This document shows, one piece after another, positions 1-6,150 of a DNA stretch of 6,153 bases; the first letter of the stretch is position 1; every line of letters starts with the position of its first letter. The position numbers and the translations under genes were made by a program. The stretch covers positions 1-6,153 of the forward strand of contig CAJJNI010000151.1 of NCBI GenBank assembly GCA_905193085.1, in the 5' to 3' direction. This DNA comes from an uncultured Lachnospiraceae bacterium (GTDB lineage: Bacteria; Bacillota; Clostridia; Lachnospirales; Lachnospiraceae). The notes below the pieces were generated by a model. The model was given only the letters and a program-made list of their open reading frames with translations, was not told the origin of the DNA and ran no database searches.

Positions 1-306
1 GAAGATATCACGTGAAGCAAGAAGCATGCCTGCAAATACAAGCTCTTTAACACCATTTGCATTTGCACCCGGTGTATTAAATACTACGATACCTTTTTCT
101 GCACATTTATCTAATGGAATGTTATTAACACCTGCACCTGCTCTTGCAATTGCATGTAATGTATCAGGGAGTTCAAGGTCATGCATTGCTGCACTTCTTA
201 CTAAAACTGCATCTGAATCTTTTAACTCTTCTGTTTTCTCATACTTATCTGTAAATAAATTTAAGCCTATAGGAGCAATAGGATTTAAGCAACTATATTT
301 ATACAT
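1..306 (-). CDS. serA: D-3-phosphoglycerate dehydrogenase, N-terminal 102 residues (3' end cut by the window edge)
   Basis: This is the start of SerA, which oxidises 3-phosphoglycerate to 3-phosphohydroxypyruvate with NAD+, the first step of serine synthesis in the cytoplasm. Translation from the ATG at 306 gives MYKYSCLNPIAPIGLNLFTD, then RSAAMH (residues 38-43), RAGAGVNN (55-62) and NTPGANANGVKELV (77-90). These are the substrate-binding-domain signatures of the D-2-hydroxyacid dehydrogenase family in the form seen in clostridial SerA. The start is supported by a GAAGG ribosome binding site at 316-320, 9 nt upstream. The frame stays open to base 1. The Rossmann NAD-binding domain, the catalytic Arg/Glu/His and any C-terminal ACT domain lie outside the window, so the full length (about 385-390 aa expected for the short clostridial form) and feedback control cannot be judged. 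It follows serC by 23 nt and is surely co-transcribed with it. Another 2-hydroxyacid dehydrogenase is possible in principle, but the serC neighbour makes SerA very likely. Confidence 0.93.
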   Translation of the reverse strand, partial: MYKYSCLNPIAPIGLNLFTDKYEKTEELKDSDAVLVRSAAMHDLELPDTLHAIARAGAGVNNIPLDKCAEKGIVVFNTPGANANGVKELVFAGMLLASRDIF

Positions 307-329
307 TTATTTTTTCCTTCTTTCAGCTT

Positions 330-1415
330 TTATTTTAAATTTTCTTTTTCAAATTTCTTCATGAATTCTACAAGCTTCTCCACACCTTCAATTGGCATAG
401 CATTGTAAATACTTGCTCTCATTCCGCCAACTGTTCTGTGTCCCTTTAAGTTTTCAAAGCCTGCTTCTTTAGCTTCTTTTACGAATTTAGCATCAAGGTC
501 AGCATCACCTGTTACGAAAGGAACATTCATAAGTGAACGGTCTTCTTTTACAACTGTGCCCTTGAATAATTTGCTTTCGTCAAGAAAATCATAAAGAATC
601 TTTGCTTTCTTTTCATTGCGTTCTTTCATTACAGATAAACCGCCCATTTTCTTGAGCCATTTAAATACTTTACCGCAAATATAAATACCATATGCAGGTG
701 GTGTATTATATAAAGAATCTGCATCTGCATGTGTCTTGTATTTAAGCATTGTAGGTGTACCCTCAAGTACATCATCAGTAATTAAATCTTCTCTGATAAT
801 AACGATAACAACACCTGCAGGACCAATATTTTTCTGAACGCCGCCATATATAACACCATATTTGGTAACATCTACAGGCTCAGACAAAAAGCAGGAGGAA
901 ACATCTGCCACAAGTGTCTTTCCTTTTGTATTTGGAAGTGTTTTATATTTTGTACCATAAATTGTATTATTCTCACAGATATATACATAGTCTGCATCTT
1001 CACTTATTGGCAAATCTGAACAATCCGGTATGTAAGAGAATGTCTTGTCTTCTGAACTTGCAATCTTGTTTGCCTTACCATACTTACATGCTTCCTGATA
1101 AGCTTTCTTAGCCCACTGACCTGTTACAATGTAATCTGCAACTTTGTTTTTCATTAAATTCATAGGTATCATTGCAAACTGCTGAGAAGCACCACCCTGT
1201 AAAAATAACACTTTGTAATTGTCAGGAATGTTCATAAGCTCTCTTAAATCTTTCTCTGCTGTTTTGATAATGTCATCATATGCTTTTGAACGATGACTCA
1301 TTTCCATAACAGACATTCCTGTTCCATTGTAATCAAGCATTTCATCTGCTGCTTCTTGTAACACTTCTTCCGGAAGTACTGCCGGACCTGCTGAAAAATT
1401 ATAAACTCTACTCAT
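330..1415 (-). CDS. serC: Phosphoserine aminotransferase
   Basis: SerC transfers the amino group of glutamate to 3-phosphohydroxypyruvate to give O-phosphoserine, the second step of serine synthesis. The enzyme is PLP-dependent, cytoplasmic and usually a homodimer. The 361-residue protein matches the usual family length (about 360). Visible signatures are the start YNFSAGPAVLP (5-15), MEMSHRS (37-43), FLQGGASQQF (71-80), GQWAKKA (99-105), VADVSS (169-174) with the PLP-ring aspartate D171, GGVQKNIGPAG (191-201) with the Schiff-base lysine K195, and GGMRASIYNAMP (330-341), the phosphate-binding C-terminal motif. Cys175 follows VADVSS at a position I recall as Asp in E. coli SerC; this residue varies in the family. 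The ATG at 1415 has a strong GGAGG site at 1426-1430, 10 nt upstream. It lies 123 nt after ilvB behind a plausible promoter, and 23 nt before serA. Together the pair supplies phosphoserine; no serB is present here. Confidence 0.97.
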   Translation of the reverse strand: MSRVYNFSAGPAVLPEEVLQEAADEMLDYNGTGMSVMEMSHRSKAYDDIIKTAEKDLRELMNIPDNYKVLFLQGGASQQFAMIPMNLMKNKVADYIVTGQWAKKAYQEACKYGKANKIASSEDKTFSYIPDCSDLPISEDADYVYICENNTIYGTKYKTLPNTKGKTLVADVSSCFLSEPVDVTKYGVIYGGVQKNIGPAGVVIVIIREDLITDDVLEGTPTMLKYKTHADADSLYNTPPAYGIYICGKVFKWLKKMGGLSVMKERNEKKAKILYDFLDESKLFKGTVVKEDRSLMNVPFVTGDADLDAKFVKEAKEAGFENLKGHRTVGGMRASIYNAMPIEGVEKLVEFMKKFEKENLK

Positions 1416-1434
1416 TTTTTTGTTTCCTCCATTT

Positions 1435-1456
1435 TGATATTTATTATCAGGCTGAT
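1435..1456. repeat. Two overlapping small inverted repeats in the serC leader
   Basis: TGATA-TTTAT-TATCA (1435-1449) is a perfect 5-bp inverted repeat with a 5-nt centre. It overlaps ATCAG-G-CTGAT (1446-1456), a 5-bp inverted repeat around a single base. In the transcript the first could form a weak AU-rich stem just upstream of the serC GGAGG site. The second has a one-base centre, which is too tight for an RNA hairpin, so it would only make sense as a protein-binding site. In DNA this AT-rich such short repeats occur by chance, so any function is a guess. Confidence 0.2.
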
Positions 1457-1475
1457 GCTTACATTTATTTTATCC

Positions 1476-1488
1476 TGCATTATATGCA
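1476..1488. repeat. 13-bp palindrome TGCAT-TAT-ATGCA over the serC -10 box
   Basis: The sequence reads tgcat, tat, atgca: two perfect 5-bp arms around a 3-nt centre. It completely contains the TATAAT -10 hexamer assigned to serC. A repressor bound here would block the promoter, so it is a candidate operator for serine-gene control. No known operator family is recognised. A related copy of half of it, tatgcaa, recurs at 1519-1525, 36 bp from the copy at 1483-1489. Chance is a fair alternative for arms this short. Confidence 0.25.
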
Positions 1489-1509
1489 AACAACAGCAAG
1501 AATAGTCAC
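1479..1509 (-). promoter_or_regulatory. Putative promoter for serC-serA
   Basis: On the minus strand there is a perfect TATAAT (1479-1484) in the gap between ilvB and serC. The best -35 candidate is GTGACT (1504-1509), which matches TTGACA at four of six positions but at a long 19-nt spacing, so the -35 is weak. Transcription would start near 1472 and leave a leader of about 57 nt before the serC ATG. The 123-nt gap, far longer than the 20-24 nt gaps elsewhere in the cluster, supports a separate promoter. Read-through from ilvB is not excluded, because no clear terminator is seen. Confidence 0.5.
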
Positions 1510-1538
1510 TTATTACTTTATGCAACTGAAGTATTTAT

Positions 1539-3230
1539 TTAATCAAATTTAACTTTACCACTCTTAATATCTTCTGCATCAAAGCATTCTTCTATAGGAG
1601 CTCCAGGGCCTGCCATAGGGAATACCTTATCGTCTGAATCAATTATACAGTCAAGAACTACCGGTCCGTTTTCCTCTAATGCTTTCTGCAGTGCGTCCTG
1701 TAATTCTTCTTTTGTAGTAACACGATATGCTTTCGCACCAAGTCCTTCTGATACTTTAACAAAATCTACTGCATCATTAAGAACTGTTGATGAATATCTC
1801 TTTCCATAGAAGAGTGTCTGCCACTGACGGACCATACCAAGAACATGATTGTTAATTACAACCTGTATAAGCGGAATCTGATATCTTGAGGCTGTGGCAA
1901 TCTCATTAAGATTCATTCTGAAACAACCGTCACCGGCAATATTAATTACCTGTTTTTCAGGACGGCCTACCTGTGCACCGATAGCTGCACCAAGACCATA
2001 TCCCATTGTTCCAAGACCACCTGATGTTATAAGTGTTCTGCTGCTTGTATATTTATAATACTGGCTCGCCCACATCTGATGCTGTCCTACATCAGTCGTT
2101 ATAATGGCTTCACCCTTTGTTGCCTTATAAATTTCTTCTATAATCTGAGGTCCTGTAAGAGAATTTTTATCATAACTTAAAGGATATTCTTTTTCGTAAT
2201 TCTGAAGATATGTAATCCACTCATCATGTTTTGCCTCATTTACCATCGGAGTAAGCTTCTGTAAAACTTCCTTAACATCACCGATTACACTTGCTGATGT
2301 AGGAACATTTTTATTAATCTCCGCTGCATCTACATCTATATGCAAGACTTTTGCATTTTTTGCAAACATTTTGGTATTTCCTGTTACACGGTCTGAAAAT
2401 CTTGCTCCAAGCGTGATAAGCAGATCACATTCAGTTACACCATGGTTAGATGTCTTTGTTCCATGCATTCCAAGCATTCCTGTATATAATTCATCAGTTC
2501 CCGGAAATGCTCCTTTACCCATAAGAGTATCACATACAGGAGACTGAATCTTTTTAACAAATTTCATCAATTCTTCTGATGCACCTGAAATATTTACACC
2601 ACCACCAACAAATACATAAGGTTTTTCTGATGCATTTATTAACTCTGCAGCCTTCTTTAAATCTTCTTCTGAAATTGTCGAAGTTACACGCTCAATCGGT
2701 TCAGGCTTCACAGGAGTATATTCTGTAACATTTGCAGTTACATCTTTTGTTATGTCAACCAATACCGGACCCGGTCTTCCTGACTGGGCTATTTTAAAAG
2801 CTCTTCTTATTGTAGGAGCAAGCTGTTCTATATCTTTTACAATAACACTGTATTTTGTAATAGGCATTACAACACCTGCTATGTCTACTTCCTGAAAAGT
2901 ATCTTTACCAAGTAATGAAACGCCTACATTTGCTGTAATTGCAACGAGTGGCACTGAATCCATATTAGCTGTTGCAATGCCGGTTACAAGGTTAGTTGCG
3001 CCCGGTCCGCTTGTGGCAAGACATACACCGACTTTACCTGTTGCTCTTGCATATCCATCTGCCGCATGAGAAGCTCCCTGCTCATGAGATGTCAGATAAT
3101 GCTTAATTTCACTGTGCTTATATAAAGCATCATATACATTTAAAATTGTTCCGCCAGGATAACCAAATACAGTATCTACACCCTGTTCTTTCAAACATTC
3201 AATTACTATTTCCGAACCATTTAACTGCAT
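1539..3230 (-). CDS. ilvB: Acetolactate (acetohydroxyacid) synthase, catalytic large subunit
   Basis: This enzyme condenses two pyruvates to 2-acetolactate, or pyruvate plus 2-ketobutyrate to 2-aceto-2-hydroxybutyrate, the first common step of branched-chain amino acid synthesis; it uses thiamine diphosphate, Mg and FAD. Counting from the ATG at 3230 the protein has 563 residues, the usual length. The N-terminal pyrimidine-binding domain carries VFGYPGG (21-27) and SHEQGA (48-53) with catalytic Glu50, then LATSGPGATN (71-80). The central FAD domain has LGARFSDRVTGN (274-285). The C-terminal diphosphate domain has the GDG...NN signature (433-435 to 460-461) followed by LGMVRQWQ (464-471). The RFSDRVTG and RQWQ motifs point to the anabolic FAD enzyme rather than catabolic AlsS. 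The listed start is the ATG, 10 nt from the AAGGA at 3241-3245; an in-frame GTG at 3236 is only 4 nt away and would add two residues (MK). No gene for the regulatory small subunit (ilvH/ilvN) is adjacent. Confidence 0.96.
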   Translation of the reverse strand: MQLNGSEIVIECLKEQGVDTVFGYPGGTILNVYDALYKHSEIKHYLTSHEQGASHAADGYARATGKVGVCLATSGPGATNLVTGIATANMDSVPLVAITANVGVSLLGKDTFQEVDIAGVVMPITKYSVIVKDIEQLAPTIRRAFKIAQSGRPGPVLVDITKDVTANVTEYTPVKPEPIERVTSTISEEDLKKAAELINASEKPYVFVGGGVNISGASEELMKFVKKIQSPVCDTLMGKGAFPGTDELYTGMLGMHGTKTSNHGVTECDLLITLGARFSDRVTGNTKMFAKNAKVLHIDVDAAEINKNVPTSASVIGDVKEVLQKLTPMVNEAKHDEWITYLQNYEKEYPLSYDKNSLTGPQIIEEIYKATKGEAIITTDVGQHQMWASQYYKYTSSRTLITSGGLGTMGYGLGAAIGAQVGRPEKQVINIAGDGCFRMNLNEIATASRYQIPLIQVVINNHVLGMVRQWQTLFYGKRYSSTVLNDAVDFVKVSEGLGAKAYRVTTKEELQDALQKALEENGPVVLDCIIDSDDKVFPMAGPGAPIEECFDAEDIKSGKVKFD

Positions 3231-3240
3231 CTTCACACTT

Positions 3241-3245
3241 TCCTT
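3241..3245 (-). promoter_or_regulatory. ilvB ribosome binding site (AAGGA) deciding the start
   Basis: AAGGA lies inside a longer GGAAGGA in the gap after ilvD. It is 10 nt from the ATG at 3230 and 4 nt from the GTG at 3236. The neighbouring genes use 6-10 nt, so the ATG fits better, and MQLNGSEIVIE is the usual N-terminus of the family. The GTG remains a possible alternative start. Confidence 0.65.
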
Positions 3246-3250
3246 CCGTA

Positions 3251-4921
3251 TTATATTTCAGGTGTCTTAAGAACAGCACCCATATTTCCGCTTGTAACTA
3301 ATGATGCGTATCTTCTTAAATAACCTGTTGTAACTTTTGGCTCTCTTGGCTGCCATTTTGCTTTTCTGGCTGCCATCTCTTCATCTGATACATCTATATC
3401 AAGTTTCATATTAGGTATATCTATTTTAATGATGTCTCCTTCTTCTACTAAAGCGATAGGACCACCTACTGCTGCTTCAGGAGAAACATGACCGATTGAA
3501 GCACCTCTTGAAGCACCTGAGAATCTTCCGTCTGTTATAAGTGCAACACTTGAACCTAATCCCATTCCTGCAATTGCAGATGTAGGATTTAACATTTCTC
3601 TCATACCAGGTCCACCCTTTGGTCCTTCATAACGGATTACAACAACATCGCCTTCTGCAATCTTACCACCCTTGATTGCTGCAATTGCATCTTCTTCGCA
3701 ATCAAATACTCTTGCAGGTCCTTCATGAACCATCATTTCTTCTACAACAGCAGAACGCTTTACAACGCTTCCGTCCGGAGCAAGATTTCCTTTTAATACT
3801 GCAAGACCACCTGTCTTACTGTATGGATTATCTACAGGACGGATAACTTCAGGATTCTTGTTGACTGCATTCTTAATGTTCTCTCCTACAGTCTTTCCTG
3901 TCACTGTCATACAGTCTGTATTTAAAAGTCCTATATCCGCAAGTTCTTTCATAACTGCATATACACCGCCGGCTTCATTCAAATCTTCCATATATGTAGG
4001 ACCTGCCGGTGCAAGATGACAGAGGTTAGGTGTTTTCTCACTTATTGGATTAGCAAATGAAATATCGAAATCAAATCCGATTTCATGAGCAATTGCAGGA
4101 AGATGAAGCATTGAGTTAGTTGAACAGCCAAGTGCCATATCTACCGTAAGTGCATTCATGATTGCATCTTTTGTCATTATATCTCTTGGACGGATATTCT
4201 TATTATACATATCCATAACTGCCATACCAGCATGTTTTGCAAGCTTGATTCTTTCTGAATATACGGCAGGAATTGTTCCGTTACCGCCAAGACCCATACC
4301 AAGTGCTTCTGTTAAGCAGTTCATTGAGTTAGCAGTGTACATACCTGAACATGAACCACATGTAGGACATACCTTTTCCTCGAATTCACGGACTTCTTCC
4401 ACAGTCATCTTTCCGGCTGCATTCGCACCAACTGCTTCAAACATTGATGAAAGGCTTCTCTTCTGTCCTTTAACATGACCTGCAAGCATTGGACCACCTG
4501 AAACAAACACTGTTGGAACATTGATTCTTGCTGCTGCCATCAAAAGTCCGGGAACATTCTTATCACAGTTAGGAACCATAACGAGTGCATCAAACTGGTG
4601 AGCAAGTGCCATACACTCTGTTGAATCTGCAATCAAATCTCTTGTTACAAGAGAATATTTCATTCCAATATGACCCATTGCAATACCGTCACAGACAGCT
4701 ATTGCAGGAAACACTACAGGCACACCGCCTGCTTCTGCAACACCGAGCTTGACTGCATTGACAATTTTATCTAAGTTCATATGTCCTGGTACAATTTCAT
4801 TGTAAGAGCTTACAATACCGACCATAGGTTTTTTCATTTCTTCTTCTGTAAAGCCTAATGCGTTAAAAAGACTTCTGTGAGGAGCCTGCTGCATACCACT
4901 TTTTACATTATCACTTTTCAT
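3251..4921 (-). CDS. ilvD: Dihydroxyacid dehydratase, iron-sulfur enzyme
   Basis: IlvD dehydrates 2,3-dihydroxy-isovalerate and 2,3-dihydroxy-3-methylvalerate to the keto acids that precede valine and isoleucine; the former also feeds leucine. From the ATG at 4921 it has 556 residues, close to the roughly 560 of the Firmicutes form. Key motifs are DGIAMGHIGM (78-87), PNCDKNVPG (117-125) with cluster ligand Cys119 and the metal-site Asp120/Lys121, PTCGSCSGMYTANSMN (186-201) with Cys191, ALGCSTNS (263-270) and TDGRFSGASRG (463-473), whose Ser468 is the expected catalytic base. In VSSYNEIVPGHMNL (37-50) residue 46 is Gly, where [2Fe-2S]-type enzymes have a third cysteine; Gly at this place is shared with the oxygen-sensitive [4Fe-4S] E. 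coli type. That cluster assignment is inference. The gene sits 24 nt after leuB and 20 nt before ilvB, and is plainly co-transcribed with both. Confidence 0.97.
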   Translation of the reverse strand: MKSDNVKSGMQQAPHRSLFNALGFTEEEMKKPMVGIVSSYNEIVPGHMNLDKIVNAVKLGVAEAGGVPVVFPAIAVCDGIAMGHIGMKYSLVTRDLIADSTECMALAHQFDALVMVPNCDKNVPGLLMAAARINVPTVFVSGGPMLAGHVKGQKRSLSSMFEAVGANAAGKMTVEEVREFEEKVCPTCGSCSGMYTANSMNCLTEALGMGLGGNGTIPAVYSERIKLAKHAGMAVMDMYNKNIRPRDIMTKDAIMNALTVDMALGCSTNSMLHLPAIAHEIGFDFDISFANPISEKTPNLCHLAPAGPTYMEDLNEAGGVYAVMKELADIGLLNTDCMTVTGKTVGENIKNAVNKNPEVIRPVDNPYSKTGGLAVLKGNLAPDGSVVKRSAVVEEMMVHEGPARVFDCEEDAIAAIKGGKIAEGDVVVIRYEGPKGGPGMREMLNPTSAIAGMGLGSSVALITDGRFSGASRGASIGHVSPEAAVGGPIALVEEGDIIKIDIPNMKLDIDVSDEEMAARKAKWQPREPKVTTGYLRRYASLVTSGNMGAVLKTPEI

Positions 4922-4931
4922 GATATTCACA

Positions 4932-4936
4932 CCTTT
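4932..4936 (-). promoter_or_regulatory. ilvD ribosome binding site (AAAGG) deciding the start
   Basis: AAAGG is 10 nt before the ATG at 4921 but only 1 nt before an in-frame GTG at 4930. A start codon touching its own ribosome binding site is not workable, so the shorter reading beginning MKSDNVKSGMQQ is preferred over one with three extra residues (MNI). Confidence 0.8.
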
Positions 4937-4945
4937 CTTACTTTT

Positions 4946-6046
4946 CTAAATTCTTTCGCATATTAAATCGCCCATCCTGGCTGTTCCGACAAGAGTTACT
5001 TTATCCTTGTCTTCATCAGACTGTGGCATAATATCTATTGTTCTGTAATTATCTTTAAGGACATTTCTTACAGCATTCTCAACTGCATCTGCTTCTTTGT
5101 CTAAATCAAAGCTGTATCTTAACATCATTGCGGCAGAAAGAATTGTTGCTATAGGATTTGCAATTCCTTTTCCTGCAATATCAGGTGCTGAACCGCCGCT
5201 TGGTTCATAAAGTCCGAATTTTGTCTCATTAAGACTTGCAGATGATAACATTCCAATTGAACCGGTTACCATACTTGCTTCATCTGACAAAATATCACCG
5301 AACATATTTTCTGTCAGAATAACATCAAACTGTGCCGGGTTTTTAACAAGCTGCATTGCGCAGTTGTCAACAAGCATATGCTCATATGTAACTTCTGGAT
5401 AATCCTTTGCAACTTCTTCTACAATCTTTCTCCAGAGTCTTGATGAATCAAGCACATTTGCCTTATCTACACTTGTAACTTTTTTGCGTCTTTTCATTGC
5501 AATATCAAAACCACGGACTGCAATGCGGCGAATTTCCTCTTCATTGTATTTCAAAGTGTCTATTGCTGTCATGACACCGTCAATTTCTTTTGTCTCACGA
5601 TTTCCAAAATAAAGACCGCCTGTAAGTTCACGCATAATCATCATATCAAAACCGTCTCCGATAATATCATCTCTCAACGGACATGCTTCTTTTAATTCCT
5701 CATACAGATACGCCGGTCTTAGGTTAGCAAAAAGATTTAATGATTTTCTTAATTTAAGAAGTCCTGCCTCCGGTCTCTTCTCCGGCGGGAGCTTATACCA
5801 CGGAGATGTTGCAGTATTTCCACCAATTGAACCCATCAAAACAGCATCTGAAGCTTTTGCTGTAGCAATTGCCTCATCTGTCAAAGGAACTCCATGCACA
5901 TCTATTGAAGCACCACCCATTAAAATGTGTTCATAATTGAACCTATGTCCAAACTTCTCTGCAACTTTATCCAAAACTTTCTTAGCTTCTGTTACAATTT
6001 CCGGTCCTATTCCGTCTCCGGAAATGACTGCAACATTATAATTCAT
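4946..6046 (-). CDS. leuB: 3-isopropylmalate dehydrogenase
   Basis: LeuB oxidises (2R,3S)-3-isopropylmalate with NAD+; the product decarboxylates to 4-methyl-2-oxopentanoate, the keto acid of leucine. The 366 residues counted from the ATG at 6046 match the usual 355-365. Signatures in order are MNYNVAVISGDGIGPEI (1-17), the substrate arginines Arg100, Arg110 and Arg139 (LKLRK, NLRP, RELTGG), Tyr146 (GLYFG), Lys195 (DKANVL), Asp227 (VDNCAMQLV), the metal-binding pair Asp251/Asp255 (MFGDILSDEAS) and the NAD-binding stretch GSAPDIAGKGIANP (285-298). These features favour isopropylmalate and NAD over isocitrate dehydrogenase or tartrate dehydrogenase relatives. The reading frame extends to a TTG at 6085, but the ATG at 6046 has the ribosome binding site and begins exactly where the family begins. 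LeuB is the first gene after a strong promoter. It is followed by ilvD after 24 nt. leuA, leuC and leuD are not in the window. The gene ends in TAG, whereas the other three complete genes end in TAA. Confidence 0.97.
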   Translation of the reverse strand: MNYNVAVISGDGIGPEIVTEAKKVLDKVAEKFGHRFNYEHILMGGASIDVHGVPLTDEAIATAKASDAVLMGSIGGNTATSPWYKLPPEKRPEAGLLKLRKSLNLFANLRPAYLYEELKEACPLRDDIIGDGFDMMIMRELTGGLYFGNRETKEIDGVMTAIDTLKYNEEEIRRIAVRGFDIAMKRRKKVTSVDKANVLDSSRLWRKIVEEVAKDYPEVTYEHMLVDNCAMQLVKNPAQFDVILTENMFGDILSDEASMVTGSIGMLSSASLNETKFGLYEPSGGSAPDIAGKGIANPIATILSAAMMLRYSFDLDKEADAVENAVRNVLKDNYRTIDIMPQSDEDKDKVTLVGTARMGDLICERI

Positions 6047-6115
6047 ACAAATCTTCCTTTCCTGTGTAAAGTTTTCAATATCCAACTACTTATTTTTGGG
6101 TATTTTAAAACATTG
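6047..6115 (-). other. Short 5' leader of leuB
   Basis: About 69 nt separate the predicted transcription start (near 6115) from the leuB ATG. The stretch is AT-rich with no GC-rich stem, no terminator hairpin with a U-run, and no string of Leu, Ile or Val codons that would mark a leader peptide. It is too short for a T-box riboswitch, which needs roughly 200 nt. The only structured element is the ribosome binding site. Any control would therefore be at the promoter itself or further upstream, outside the window. Confidence 0.55.
6053..6063 (-). promoter_or_regulatory. leuB ribosome binding site (AGGAAAGGAAG) deciding the start
   Basis: The purine-rich stretch ends 6 nt before the ATG at 6046 and lies inside the extra codons that a start at the upstream TTG (6085) would require. 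The TTG has only AAAAATAAGTAG upstream and no comparable site. This fixes the leuB start at MNYNVAV with good confidence. Confidence 0.85.
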
Positions 6116-6121
6116 TATATA

Positions 6122-6150
6122 ATTATAGAACATGTTTGGGATTTTTTCAA
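6122..6150 (-). promoter_or_regulatory. Strong vegetative (sigma-70/SigA type) promoter of the leuB-ilvD-ilvB operon
   Basis: On the minus strand TTGAAA (6145-6150, five of six to TTGACA) and TATAAT (6122-6127, six of six) are separated by exactly 17 nt (6128-6144). Transcription should start near 6115. The spacer holds an 8-bp palindrome, AACATGTT (6129-6136), and the -10 overlaps a 10-bp AT palindrome (6118-6127); either could be an operator half or chance. TATTGAAAA at the -35 recurs at 6072-6080 in the leader. No CodY-like box (AATTTTCWGAAAATT) was recognised. Confidence 0.8.

Noticed and set aside
26..364. Plus-strand open frame of 112 codons
   Set aside because: It lies opposite serA and the end of serC, whose family motifs are clear; its translation is low-complexity and resembles nothing recognised.
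914..1111. Plus-strand open frame of 65 codons
   Set aside because: It lies entirely within serC on the opposite strand and has no recognisable domain.
1490..1538. Possible terminator after ilvB
   Set aside because: Only 3-4 bp AT-rich pairings can be drawn and there is no U-run after a GC-rich stem, so no intrinsic terminator can be supported.
4158..4478. Plus-strand open frame of 106 codons
   Set aside because: It is antisense to the well-conserved cysteine-motif region of ilvD; the open frame follows from ilvD codon use.
6047..6085. Upstream TTG start for leuB adding 13 residues
   Set aside because: The extension contains the ribosome binding site itself, has none upstream, and is not part of the family's N-terminus.
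6110..6118. Leader peptide starting at the ATG in the leuB leader
   Set aside because: The frame is ATG TTT TAA, two codons only, with no ribosome binding site and no Leu/Ile/Val codons.
6095..6123. Divergent plus-strand promoter using the TATAAT at 6118-6123
   Set aside because: The second TATAAT exists only because the -10 region is a palindrome; no -35-like hexamer is found at 16-18 nt on that strand.
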